Positions 16,467-24,955 of a stretch of DNA of 64,000 nucleotides are shown here, piece by piece. The notes under the pieces were generated by a model, which worked only from the letters and a program-made list of their open reading frames with translations, was not told where the DNA came from and ran no database searches. The DNA is from Labrys sp. WJW. Its GTDB lineage: Bacteria; Pseudomonadota; Alphaproteobacteria; Rhizobiales; Labraceae. Both the position numbers and the translations under genes were made by a program. The stretch is taken from positions 1-64,000 of the forward strand of contig NZ_LYXZ01000009.1 in assembly GCF_001676615.1 (NCBI RefSeq), in the 5' to 3' direction. Every line of letters starts with the position of its first letter. The first letter of the stretch is position 1.

Positions 16467-17546
16467 TCAGGGTTGTGTCCCCGATTCAGGCCGGAGGCCG
16501 CTCGCCGCCTTGCCTTCGGACCTTCGCACCCTGATCTCGATCCGGCGCCGTTCCTTGACGTCGCCCCTGACGGATCCATCGGTCACCTTGTCACCCGGCA
16601 GGATCATCTGGCCTCCGGAGAGAGGAAGAACCGTCACGCCCTTGAGACGAGGGTCATTTTCGAGGACCCTGGCGACGGACACGGCCCGGGCCATGCCCAG
16701 ACCCGCATTGTCCGCGGGGGTGAGACCATCGATCTGCACCTTGCCTGCCAGGGCAGGGATGAGCTTGCCATCCAGATTGGAAGCGCGGTTGTTGACGGCC
16801 TGTTCATCCGTGTGGCCGATCACCTCGACGACATCGACATCATATTCGGCGACGATCTTCGCCACCCGCTCGACCACGTTCGTCTTGAGCTTCTTGTCGA
16901 AATCCGGCGTGAGGTCGGCCCGGCCGATCGCAAAATTGTAGCCACTGGCTTCGCTCAAATTGATGATCGGTGGCCAGTCGTGCTCGCCGCGCCCCTCTCG
17001 CTCGGCTTGCTGTGTCTTGGCGCCCTTGACGATGAGGTCGGCCACCTCGGACACCGACAAATTCCCGAGTTCGATGGTTGTCATTCGGCTTTTCGCTTCG
17101 GCAATCTGGCGCCATGCCGTTGCCAGATCGGTTCCTGTGACGTCGGTGGTCAGCGTGGGCAGGATGTCCTTGAGTTTCGAGGCATATTGTTTCAGCTGAT
17201 CCGGATCGACACCGCTCTTCTGCAATCTGTCGACGAGATCGCGCGCTTCGACCAGTTTGCGCCAACTATCGTCGACTTGTTGGGGAATTGCTCCGGCGCG
17301 TTTGAACTCGTCGAGGAGAGCGGCGAGATCCTTCGACGTCTGCTGCTCCTTTGCGAGCGCCGCTTCGGCCTGCTTCAGGCGGGCGGCAAGAAGGTTGGCA
17401 CGCTCCTGTTCTCGGCTGAACATGACCGTCAGGGCGATCAGCAGGCAGAAAACCAGCAGCAGCATGATCTCCGCCATGGTTAGGCCGAGCACGATGCCAC
17501 GCCGATAGGCCGCCCCATCCGAGCCGATGGAGGTTGTTCTACGCAT
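16467..17546 (-). CDS. MotB/ZorB-like OmpA-family motor subunit
   Basis: This 359-residue protein has a short cytoplasmic N-terminus, one transmembrane helix (about 19-42), a long helical stretch (about 43-190) and a C-terminal OmpA/MotB peptidoglycan-binding domain (about 205-345) with VIGHTDEQ, LGMARAVSVARVL and ERRRIEIRVRR. This layout is that of stator B subunits (MotB, PomB, ZorB). The acidic residue in the helix, which carries the proton or sodium ion in such motors, is a glutamate here (E26 in GLTMAEIMLL). The start overlaps the stop of the MotA-like gene by 8 bp, so the two are translationally coupled. It is the last gene of a four-gene operon. Confidence 0.8.
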   Translation of the reverse strand: MRRTTSIGSDGAAYRRGIVLGLTMAEIMLLLVFCLLIALTVMFSREQERANLLAARLKQAEAALAKEQQTSKDLAALLDEFKRAGAIPQQVDDSWRKLVEARDLVDRLQKSGVDPDQLKQYASKLKDILPTLTTDVTGTDLATAWRQIAEAKSRMTTIELGNLSVSEVADLIVKGAKTQQAEREGRGEHDWPPIINLSEASGYNFAIGRADLTPDFDKKLKTNVVERVAKIVAEYDVDVVEVIGHTDEQAVNNRASNLDGKLIPALAGKVQIDGLTPADNAGLGMARAVSVARVLENDPRLKGVTVLPLSGGQMILPGDKVTDGSVRGDVKERRRIEIRVRRSEGKAASGLRPESGTQP

Positions 17547-18612
17547 CGGCCGCCGCCGATTTGCGCAAGAGGCGCCTGATATATCGCAGCGGCCTGCTCT
17601 GCTTGGCGGCGGCCGCCCCTTCCATCTGCCTGGTCAGACTGGCAATCGCCTCAGCCAGATTGTCGATGCGGGCATTGCGCTTGGCTTCCGTGTCGAGAAG
17701 CTGGGTCGGTGTCATCGGCGAGTTGTGTTCGATGAAGGTTGCCACGCTGTTGCTCAACTGGGAGACGGCCTGCGTCAGTTCACCGACCGAGGGCTGCAGC
17801 TTTTCTTCGATGACGTTGGCGGGCACCTGCAGGCTCTTGAGATGGTCCGACACCGCTTCCAAGGTCGCCGCGAGCCTGTCCGTGCCTTCCGACAGTTTCG
17901 CCGTTTCCGCGGCGAACTTTGTATTGGCCGCCTCGACACTCTCGAATGCGGATTTGGCAAATGCCTTCAGGATCGTGGCGCTGGCATCGGCACTGGCCTC
18001 GATCGGCCCGGCGGCCTTCCGGGTCAAATCCTCGAAGTCGCCGAGCGCCCTGCTGGTCGCATCCCGCACACCCTCGCGGGCTTCCCCAAATCCCTCGGTG
18101 ATCATCTGCTGGGAAGAGCGGCGGAAATTCGCGATTTCGATCACGATGGTGTCCAGCTCCCGGCGAACCCGCCGGGTGGCTTCCGACAGTTCCAGGCGCG
18201 AGGCCAGCTCGACCTCATAGGGATCCTGCCGCATCTGGCCGAACAGCACGCGAAGGGCGACACCGGCGATGGTCGAGGCGATGGCGACGCCGAAATTGCG
18301 GACGATTTCCTCCACCGCACCCTCGGCCTGAAACTGATAGAGCGACACGCCAAGGCTGGTGAGGGTGAAGAGGAAGCCCATATAGTAGATATTGTCGCCG
18401 GCCTGGTCCAAGCGCAGGCGGAAGCGCCGCAGCAAGACGATGACAAGCGCATAGACCACCATCACCGCCACCGGCACTGACGTCACCAGGAAGGCCGGAT
18501 AGTGCAGTAGTTTGGCGGCAATGATGTAGGCGCTGCCCGCCAGAACGAACAGGCTGAAGAGGCTGGCACTGATGGCGCTGTCGGTCGTCGACCAGGCCTT
18601 GTCCTGGACCAT
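17539..18612 (-). CDS. MotA/ZorA-like membrane channel with long coiled tail
   Basis: This 357-residue protein has about four transmembrane helices in the first 125 residues (about 14-33, 42-62, 75-95, 103-125). The last pair, with YYMGFLFTLTSLGVSL and VRNFGVAIASTIAGVALRVLF, resembles the pore helices of MotA/TolQ/ExbB proteins. The remaining 230 residues are charged and helical and would project into the cytoplasm, as in ZorA. Its stop codon overlaps the start of the MotB-like gene, and its start lies 2 bp after the vWA-like gene. Assignment rests on topology, pore-helix pattern and the partner gene, not on a full motif match. Confidence 0.7.
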   Translation of the reverse strand: MVQDKAWSTTDSAISASLFSLFVLAGSAYIIAAKLLHYPAFLVTSVPVAVMVVYALVIVLLRRFRLRLDQAGDNIYYMGFLFTLTSLGVSLYQFQAEGAVEEIVRNFGVAIASTIAGVALRVLFGQMRQDPYEVELASRLELSEATRRVRRELDTIVIEIANFRRSSQQMITEGFGEAREGVRDATSRALGDFEDLTRKAAGPIEASADASATILKAFAKSAFESVEAANTKFAAETAKLSEGTDRLAATLEAVSDHLKSLQVPANVIEEKLQPSVGELTQAVSQLSNSVATFIEHNSPMTPTQLLDTEAKRNARIDNLAEAIASLTRQMEGAAAAKQSRPLRYIRRLLRKSAAADA

Positions 18613-18614
18613 CG

Positions 18615-19436
18615 TCAGTTCACTCCCTGCAACCGGTCGGCGCCGTCGAACCTGCCGTTATTGTCGGCGATCCACTCCTGCCAGAACCGGATATGCGCAA
18701 CGCTGTCGATCGGTGGCTTCTGGCGCTGTACATATTTGATGCCCAGGTCGGCGCCGTGAAGATCGGTCCTGAATTGTTTGTAGGCGATCGACTTCCTGAA
18801 GCGGGCGAAGGAGAGGTCGCCGCGATACTGGCTGTAGTCTCGTCCGTTCTCGATCATGTCGGAGACGACCACCAGCTTCTTGGGAACGCTGTCCGACTTG
18901 GCGCCGGTGAATCTTTCGACGGCAATTGCCTGGATGGTCGCCATGATCGGAGAACTGTCGGAGGGAATGCCGGCCAGATCCGCGGCCAGAGCCCGTTCGA
19001 GTGGTTGCTTGAACCCCTGCATCCATTTCCGCCTGGCAAGCTCCTTGTTGCCGGTGAGGGCGTCCACGCTCGAACCGTCTCCCGGATTGCAGGCCCGGAA
19101 CTTCACGGCCCCGCCTGACGCACCGGGCTCCAGGATGCGCAGTTCGAACAGGCCGTAGTCGGGCGTCGCCTCGGCCAGATCGGTGAGCTCCGTCATCAAT
19201 TGCTGGCGGCCGATCGGCGGCAAGGCGTCCGAGGCATCGAGCAGGACGATGGTCATGGAGGTCGGCCCATCGACGGGACACAAATCGGCGGCGAGTTTCG
19301 GCGGAGCCTGTGTCGTCAGCTTGAGATAGGCAAAACCGGTTGCCACCGCTGCAGCCGCCAGCAGCAGGAGGCCACCCAGGATGTAATGCGACAAACCGCT
19401 CGTGGCGCGCGAGCGCCTACGCCTGTTTCGGGCCAT
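18615..19436 (-). CDS. Membrane-anchored vWA-like protein of the motor-like operon
   Basis: This 273-residue protein has a basic N-terminus, one transmembrane helix (about 17-40) and then a periplasmic domain that looks like a von Willebrand A fold: a first strand SMTIVLLDASDAL with a partial metal-site motif (DASD instead of DxSxS), a middle SPIMATIQAIA helix and a later strand KKLVVVSDMIENG. The ATG at 19436 overlaps the end of the upstream gene by 20 bp; GGGGATGG precedes it. The domain assignment is tentative. In vWA proteins such domains bind partner proteins through metal; here partners would be the neighbouring membrane subunits. Confidence 0.6.
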   Translation of the reverse strand: MARNRRRRSRATSGLSHYILGGLLLLAAAAVATGFAYLKLTTQAPPKLAADLCPVDGPTSMTIVLLDASDALPPIGRQQLMTELTDLAEATPDYGLFELRILEPGASGGAVKFRACNPGDGSSVDALTGNKELARRKWMQGFKQPLERALAADLAGIPSDSSPIMATIQAIAVERFTGAKSDSVPKKLVVVSDMIENGRDYSQYRGDLSFARFRKSIAYKQFRTDLHGADLGIKYVQRQKPPIDSVAHIRFWQEWIADNNGRFDGADRLQGVN

Positions 19437-20868
19437 CACCCATCCCCGGCTCGGGAACGACGTCGTCGAGCTGCTGATATTCGTCCATGGTGGTCTGGTA
19501 GGCGGTATGGATCTCCTTCACCTCGGCCGTCAGCATCGCCTGGATCTGTTCGATGCGGGATCGCAGGTCGCGCAGGCTCCATTCACCCTCGGTGTTGGCC
19601 TCCACGCTCACCTTGGAGAGCGAGAAGGCGCTTGCGAAACGGGCCGGAGGCGGCGTCTTGCGGGTCTTGGCATTCGCCTCGCGATAGACGCTGATCAGCA
19701 CGTTTGCGGCTCGTTCCAGATGCTCCTGATGTTGGCTGAAAAGCTTCAGCATGCGCGCGCGATTGGCGATGATGGCTTCATACTCGCCCCGCCGCAGGGA
19801 TAGATCGCTGCTGATATCCTGCATCCTGTCCTGATATTCGTCTCGGACGTCTTTCAGGTTTTCATCGAGTTCCGCCCTGCGGTCGCGATAGGCGTCCCTG
19901 GCCGCTTCGAGCCGGTGCTGGACTTCTGCATAGCCGGGATAAGCGTCCGAAAAGGTCAAGCTGTCGATCAGCGCAACCACCGAAAACATCAGGCCGAGCC
20001 CGAAAAACAGCCAGGAATTGAGGTCGCGCAACTGCAAAGGGCTGGTGGCCATGACCTGCATGACGCGCTCGCCGCCTCCCTCCAGGAACTGGGCGGATAC
20101 GTCGCGATAGTGGGCCAAAGCGAGATTGAGGCCGAGAGCGAAGGCCACGTAGAAGCAGAAGGCCAGCACCCCCAGGCCTTTGCGGAACACGCTGTTGTGG
20201 GCAATCTGCTTGACACCGAAATGGCCGATGATGAAGGTGCCGAAGATATTGAGGGCGGCAAAGGAGATGGCTTCGGTTACGCCGCCGAGCAGGCCCTGTT
20301 CGCTGCCCTTGGCCAGGAAGTTGCCGTTCGCAAATGCTTCCACCACGAACATCACGATGAGAAGGGCGATTTTCAGGAAGGTCGTTGCGCCACCGTGGAC
20401 ACGGGCGGTGCGGTCGATCTTGTGCTTGCGCCGGAAGGTCTGCTGCTCGGCGTCGAGGTCGCGCAGGTTGCGGCGCAGCGCATAGAGGTCGTCGCGCCCC
20501 GCGCGGGCCTCCAGTTTGAAATCGCCGACGGCAGCCGGGGCGGTATGCTGGATCTGCGTGAACCTGTCCTCGAAATCGAGAGCCGCCAGGCGTTCGGCAT
20601 AGGTGCGCAACTCGTCCTCGATGGTGGCATGAGCGGCCTTCTTGGCGGCCTCGATGCGCTCGATGATCTGGGTCTCGACAGAGTCCATCGTCTCGGACGA
20701 CGTCGCAGGCTCCTCGTTGCCGCCACGTTCTCTCCCCCGGCCGGCAAGGTTGAGCTCGGCAGCGAGCCGATCCGTGTCGATATCCGCAAAGGTCTCGATC
20801 GAGGGACGCTTGTCGTGAGAAGGCTTCGTGATCCCCTGCAACAGGCGGGCGAGGGCAGTGCTCTTCAA
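19417..20868 (-). CDS. Multi-TM coiled-coil protein, first gene of the motor-like operon
   Basis: I do not recognise a family for this 483-residue protein. It has a charged helical N-terminal part (about 60-160), about four transmembrane helices (about 167-190, 200-225, 235-255, 290-310) and a second long helical part (about 320-480) with many Arg, Glu and Asp residues, probably coiled coil. The start is a TTG at 20868 with only a weak CTGGA ribosome site; a later ATG at about codon 60 is possible, but codon use upstream of it looks coding. It overlaps the vWA-like gene by 20 bp. It may be a scaffold or anchor of the membrane complex. Confidence 0.65.
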   Translation of the reverse strand: MKSTALARLLQGITKPSHDKRPSIETFADIDTDRLAAELNLAGRGRERGGNEEPATSSETMDSVETQIIERIEAAKKAAHATIEDELRTYAERLAALDFEDRFTQIQHTAPAAVGDFKLEARAGRDDLYALRRNLRDLDAEQQTFRRKHKIDRTARVHGGATTFLKIALLIVMFVVEAFANGNFLAKGSEQGLLGGVTEAISFAALNIFGTFIIGHFGVKQIAHNSVFRKGLGVLAFCFYVAFALGLNLALAHYRDVSAQFLEGGGERVMQVMATSPLQLRDLNSWLFFGLGLMFSVVALIDSLTFSDAYPGYAEVQHRLEAARDAYRDRRAELDENLKDVRDEYQDRMQDISSDLSLRRGEYEAIIANRARMLKLFSQHQEHLERAANVLISVYREANAKTRKTPPPARFASAFSLSKVSVEANTEGEWSLRDLRSRIEQIQAMLTAEVKEIHTAYQTTMDEYQQLDDVVPEPGMGDGPKQA

Positions 20869-21129
20869 GATGCAATATCCAGAAACTCAAACGAAATAAT
20901 CGGTCGGCATTTCAGCCGACAGCGTAGTTATATAGGCAGTGTTGCGCGTATCATAGCGGTGGTTTTGCAGCGGTGGCCCTCGATTGCGGGGGAATGAACA
21001 CGGCGCCCATCCCGATGGATACGAGACTGCTCGCGGACTCCATCGAGCTTTTCGGCCTCGCTGGTGTACCATTCGGGGGCGCCGGGGCTGCCAGCCGCTT
21101 CCGGGACCTTGACAGCGCCCTGTTGGCCA

Positions 21130-21144
21130 GAACAAATAGGAAAC
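21130..21144 (+). promoter_or_regulatory. LexA-like box before dinB
   Basis: GAAC-N7-AAAC, one mismatch from the alphaproteobacterial SOS direct repeat GAAC-N7-GAAC, located about 22 bp before the first possible dinB start. SOS control of dinB is expected in the group. Confidence 0.4.
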
Positions 21145-21166
21145 ATCTGATGTGGGATTTCAGATC

Positions 21167-22438
21167 ATGGAAACCCCTGCCACCATCCTCCATGCCGACC
21201 TCGATGCCTTCTATGCCTCCGTCGAGCAACTCCTCGATCCCAATCTGCGCGGAAGGCCGATCGCCGTCGGCGGCGGGGTGGTGCTGGCGGCGAGCTACGA
21301 GGCCAGGGCGTTCGGGGTGCGTGGCGGCATGTCGGGCCGCAAGGCACGCGAGCTTTGTCCGCAACTCGTTTTCGTCGGCGGCCACTTCGACGAATATCAG
21401 CGCCTTGGCGACGCGGCGATCGCCATACTGGGGGACTTCACGCCACTGGTGGAGCGCATTTCGATCGATGAAGCTTTCGCCGATGTCGCCGGCTGCACCC
21501 ATCTTTTCGGGACACCGGCCGATATCGCTGCCACCATTCGAGGGCGCGTGCGCACGGAGTTGGGCCTGCCGATCTCCATCGGCGTCGCACGGACAAAGCA
21601 CCTGGCCAAGATCGCTTCCCAGGTTGCAAAGCCGGACGGCCTCGTTGTCGTCGATCCCGCGCGTGAGCTCGACTTCCTTCATGACCTCCCTGTCGGCCTG
21701 ATGTGGGGTGTCGGGCCGGTGACCGAAGCCAGGCTCAAGGATCGCGGCATTCTCACCATCGGCCAACTCGCCAAGACGCCGGGCCATTCGATCGAGCGGC
21801 TTCTGGGCCGCGCAGCTGGCGAAAAGCTCCGCTCGCTCGCCTGGAACCGGGATCCCCGCCAGATCCGCACGCAGCACCGGGCCCGATCCGCCGGCGCGCA
21901 ATCCGCACTGGGGCGGCAGCCCGCCATCGCACGCGTGTTCGTGCCGGCCGTGCTTCAGCTTGCCGATCGCGTCGCCTCGCGTCTTCGTGCCAAGGCCTTG
22001 GCCGGCTGGACCGTGACCGTGCGCGTCCGGTTCGCCGACATGCGCGCCATCACGCGGTCGATAACGCTCGAGGCGCCGGTCGCAGCGACGATTGCACTGG
22101 CGGAGATTGCCATCAGGCTGGTGCGCACCGCGCTTGCCGACCACCCGCGAGAAACCATCATCACGCTCGTTGCGGTTTCCGTTTCCCATTTGCACAAAGA
22201 GCGGGAGACCCAGCTCGATCTTCCGCTCACCCTTCCCGGCGAGAAAAGGCGGCCCGGCGGAGCAGCGCGCGAGTCGGCCGATCGCGCCATGGATCTCATT
22301 CGCCAACGCTTCGGGCGCGACGCGGTAGGGTACGCTACGGCGGCGCTGGATCGAAAGCGATCCGTTCCGGATGCCTTCCGAGAACTTGCTCAGAAAGATT
22401 TGGGTGACCGTGAGGAGGACGGACAAGCAGAGCCATGA
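21167..22438 (+). CDS. dinB: DNA polymerase IV (Y-family)
   Basis: This 423-residue protein has the Y-family palm and fingers motifs HADLDAFYASVEQ at the N-terminus and RISIDEAFADV near residue 100, with the three catalytic acidic residues. A helix-hairpin-helix thumb follows (WGVGPVTEARLKDRGI) and then a little-finger domain (about 240-345). It copies damaged DNA with low fidelity. The ATG at 21167 (METPATIL) is the family-like start; an in-frame GTG at 21152 is an alternative. The C-terminal 60 residues are poorly conserved; a short LDLPL run there resembles a sliding-clamp binding peptide (inference). The region 20869-21166 upstream holds no gene I can support. Confidence 0.93.
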   Translation: METPATILHADLDAFYASVEQLLDPNLRGRPIAVGGGVVLAASYEARAFGVRGGMSGRKARELCPQLVFVGGHFDEYQRLGDAAIAILGDFTPLVERISIDEAFADVAGCTHLFGTPADIAATIRGRVRTELGLPISIGVARTKHLAKIASQVAKPDGLVVVDPARELDFLHDLPVGLMWGVGPVTEARLKDRGILTIGQLAKTPGHSIERLLGRAAGEKLRSLAWNRDPRQIRTQHRARSAGAQSALGRQPAIARVFVPAVLQLADRVASRLRAKALAGWTVTVRVRFADMRAITRSITLEAPVAATIALAEIAIRLVRTALADHPRETIITLVAVSVSHLHKERETQLDLPLTLPGEKRRPGGAARESADRAMDLIRQRFGRDAVGYATAALDRKRSVPDAFRELAQKDLGDREEDGQAEP

Positions 22439-22468
22439 CGAGGCACGGCCCCGCTCTCGGTAACCTGT

Positions 22469-22888
22469 TTATTGCACGATCTGCACGATCCGCCGCGTCC
22501 CTGGATCGACAAGGACGACCTCGTCATTCACATACGCGTATCGATAGCTGATAGGCCCATACTCTGCGGGCACTTCGTAATATTCAACGCCTTCGGAGGG
22601 CAGGACCGTGCCAACCGCGACCGGTTGATCATACGTGAATACGCGGGGATGCTGCTCGATCACGTATTTCTTGAACCGAGGCCTCTCCTTAATACCAATC
22701 AAGCCGTTGATCCCGCCGGTGACGGCGCCCACCGCCCCACCGACGACGCCGCCGACCGGCCCCGCGGCGTCGTTGCCCTGTTCGGCCCCTTCCTTCGCTC
22801 CGGGCAATACACCCTGGGCGAATACTGCCGAAGGTGCAGCGATGCAAAGAGCCAAGCTCGTGACGAAAAGCATTGATCTTGCGGTCAT
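22469..22888 (-). CDS. Exported DUF1236 protein
   Basis: This 139-residue protein has a signal peptide (about 1-24, ending in SAVFA), a glycine-valine-rich stretch (GPVGGVVGGAVGAVTGG) and a C-terminal DUF1236 domain (about 75-135; EQHPRVFTYDQPVAVGTVLP, then YRYAYVNDEVVLVDPGTR). I chose the ATG at 22888 because AGGAGG lies 6 bp upstream and a signal peptide follows. DUF1236 proteins are common in Hyphomicrobiales, periplasmic or outer-membrane attached and of unknown function. The gene converges with dinB. The 350-bp divergent spacer 22889-23239 holds only a small GTCCCG/CGGGAC hairpin. Confidence 0.8.
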   Translation of the reverse strand: MTARSMLFVTSLALCIAAPSAVFAQGVLPGAKEGAEQGNDAAGPVGGVVGGAVGAVTGGINGLIGIKERPRFKKYVIEQHPRVFTYDQPVAVGTVLPSEGVEYYEVPAEYGPISYRYAYVNDEVVLVDPGTRRIVQIVQ

Positions 22889-23239
22889 TGTCGACCTCCT
22901 GTTCGCATCGGATTGTTCCCGTCGTGGGAATCGGGCCCCGAACCCCGCCAGCATGGCGAGGTTCCGCTCGGATTGCGGGCCGTTGTTCACAAAGGAATAC
23001 CGATTGTTACGAAAGGGCAGGCGGAAGGCCCCGCCTGGTTCGCTGTCCCGGTCTCGCGGGACGTAACAAAAGGCTCAGCCTCTATTCAGATATTTGCAGG
23101 GCGCATTGCTCCCGCCGTCCCACCTGGACGAGGCATGATAGGCAGGGCGGCTGCCTCACGAACGATTGCAAAATGCCGCTCCGGTGGGGCACTAATCTAT
23201 CGCTCGCAAAAGGATTGTGAGTGAAAAGGGTACCGTGCA

Positions 23240-23590
23240 ATGCGTTCATTGGCTTTTTCATGGGTTACCGCGCTTGTCGTCTCTTTATTGGTCTGCGTGA
23301 TCGACAAAGGAAACGCCGATCCGATGTCGGACAACAAAGCCCAGTGCGCCGGCTTCGGCTTTACGGAGGGGACGGATTCATTTGCCAATTGCGTGATGCA
23401 GCTGTCATTGCGGCAGAAACGCCAACGGCCACCCGATCACGATACGCTGGTTCGCCAATACAGGGAGCGCAGCATGGCTCGGCGCGGCGACGATCGCTAC
23501 CCGGTATGCAATGCTGCCATGATGGAAAACGAACTCGACACGTCGATCAACAAATGGGTCGGTCCCAACTGCCAGATGGCGCCGGATTAG
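23240..23590 (+). CDS. Small exported cysteine-containing protein, function unknown
   Basis: This 116-residue protein starts with a hydrophobic segment (about 4-22) that could be a signal peptide. The motif QCAGFGFTEGTDSFANCVMQ follows and is met in many short exported Hyphomicrobiales proteins of unknown role. The mature part is basic and has four cysteines (two in the motif, one in PVCNAAM, one in PNCQM) that may form disulfides in the periplasm. AAAAGGG lies about 9 bp before the ATG. It stands alone between a divergent DUF1236 gene and a convergent L,D-transpeptidase gene. Confidence 0.65.
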   Translation: MRSLAFSWVTALVVSLLVCVIDKGNADPMSDNKAQCAGFGFTEGTDSFANCVMQLSLRQKRQRPPDHDTLVRQYRERSMARRGDDRYPVCNAAMMENELDTSINKWVGPNCQMAPD

Positions 23591-23745
23591 GGCTAGGCCG
23601 GAAACAGCACTGAGCCGGCGGCAGATGGTTGTGCGCTGGCAGCGCTGAGCCGAAAGCATCCGGTTCCGAGAGTCGGGCAAGATCTGGGCGAACGCAAAGC
23701 CGCAGGCTTCAGCCGGTAGAGGCGTGGCGCGGGACGAGCGGGCCC

Positions 23746-24744
23746 TCATTGGGGACGCTCGTTCTCGCCGGGCGCCGCATCGCCCTTGAAGTCGACCTTC
23801 GTGCCCGGCTTGACCATGGAGGCGAGGTCTTCGGCATCCCAGTTGGTCAAGCGGATGCAGCCATGCGAGAAGGTCGTGCCGATCTTGCCGGGGTCGGGTG
23901 TGCCGTGGATGCCGTAGCTTTCGATGGAAAGATCGATCCAGACCGATCCCACCGGATTGTTCGGCCCGGCAGCAATGGTGAAGGGGCGTTTGGTCTTGAT
24001 CCCTTTGAAGGCGAATTTCGGATCGTAGTAATAGGTGGGATTGTGCACCACGTGCCTGACCTCCGTCGTGCCGCTCGGGGCCGGCTTCTCCTCGTTGCCG
24101 ATCGAGGCCGGATAGACCGCAAGGGCCTTGCCTGAGGGATCGAGCACACGGACCTGGCGGGAGGCCTTGTCGACCTCGATGCTTGCCGCGACGGGAGGCG
24201 GCTCGGTTCGGCCGACATAGGGCACCGTCAGGCTTGCGCCGATCTTTTTGAAACGGGAGCCGGGGTTGAGCATCGTCAGCAATGGCTGGCTGACATGGAA
24301 ACGCTCCGCCAATTGCTCCCGCAGGTTGCGATAGCCGAGCCGCTTGAGACGAGCCATCCTTTCCATGCGCGTAGGAATTCGCCGGGTGAAGCGTCCGCGC
24401 ACGTCCTTGCGCGTCACTTCATAGGTCGTCAGCGCGGGGATGACGGAGGTCGCCGTGAGCTTGTCCCAGGTCTCTCGCGTGAGCGTGCCGTCGGATGTCA
24501 GTCCGTTCGCCGCCTGGAAGGCAGCGACGGCCCTGGTAAAGCTCTCCGAAGGGTGGCCATCGATCAGGCCGGGCGAGAAGCGGGCGCGATCGAGAAGGAT
24601 CTGCGCCTTGATCAGCATCGGATCGATATTCTTCGGCGCGCTTTGGCTGAATTGCGCCTGGTCGACTCTAGCGAGGTCGAGTCTGGCGGCCTGTGTCGTA
24701 CCGAAGACGAGTGTAAATGTGAGGGCGAGAAGCAGCCTGAACAT
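23746..24744 (-). CDS. L,D-transpeptidase with peptidoglycan-binding domain
   Basis: This 332-residue exported protein has a signal peptide (about 1-19), a helical peptidoglycan-binding domain (about 40-105; LLDRARFSPGLIDGHPSESF) and a C-terminal YkuD domain (about 185-320) with the catalytic run HGTPDPGKIGTTFSHGCIRL and its cysteine near residue 296. Such enzymes make 3-3 cross-links in peptidoglycan or attach proteins to it; in Hyphomicrobiales they are numerous. The ATG at 24744 has GGAG eight bases upstream; a GTG nine bases earlier is also possible. No operon partner is close. Confidence 0.92.
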   Translation of the reverse strand: MFRLLLALTFTLVFGTTQAARLDLARVDQAQFSQSAPKNIDPMLIKAQILLDRARFSPGLIDGHPSESFTRAVAAFQAANGLTSDGTLTRETWDKLTATSVIPALTTYEVTRKDVRGRFTRRIPTRMERMARLKRLGYRNLREQLAERFHVSQPLLTMLNPGSRFKKIGASLTVPYVGRTEPPPVAASIEVDKASRQVRVLDPSGKALAVYPASIGNEEKPAPSGTTEVRHVVHNPTYYYDPKFAFKGIKTKRPFTIAAGPNNPVGSVWIDLSIESYGIHGTPDPGKIGTTFSHGCIRLTNWDAEDLASMVKPGTKVDFKGDAAPGENERPQ

Positions 24745-24955
24745 GGACCTCACTCCAGGACTGGGACGAAGTGCCTGTTCCTAGGACGCGGTACGGCTGA
24801 TCTGGTTCCCGCCTTGCTGTCGGCCTCAGCCTGCGCATTCCGCCCGCCCTCAGCGGTACTCCAACTTGACCTGCATGGTTTTTGCGCAATGCGCCGATGC
24901 GGCCAGACCCGAGCCTCGCTGCTCCAGCTGGGCCTCCTCACCCGCAAGCATGCCG

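Noticed and set aside
16467-20868. Calling the motor-like operon a Zorya system
   Set aside because: Only the ZorA/ZorB-like pair is present; no ZorC, helicase-type ZorD or nuclease ZorE gene lies nearby, and the two other genes encode membrane proteins.
20869-21166. A small gene on either strand between the motor-like operon and dinB
   Set aside because: Several short frames overlap here, but none has a ribosome site or recognisable motif.
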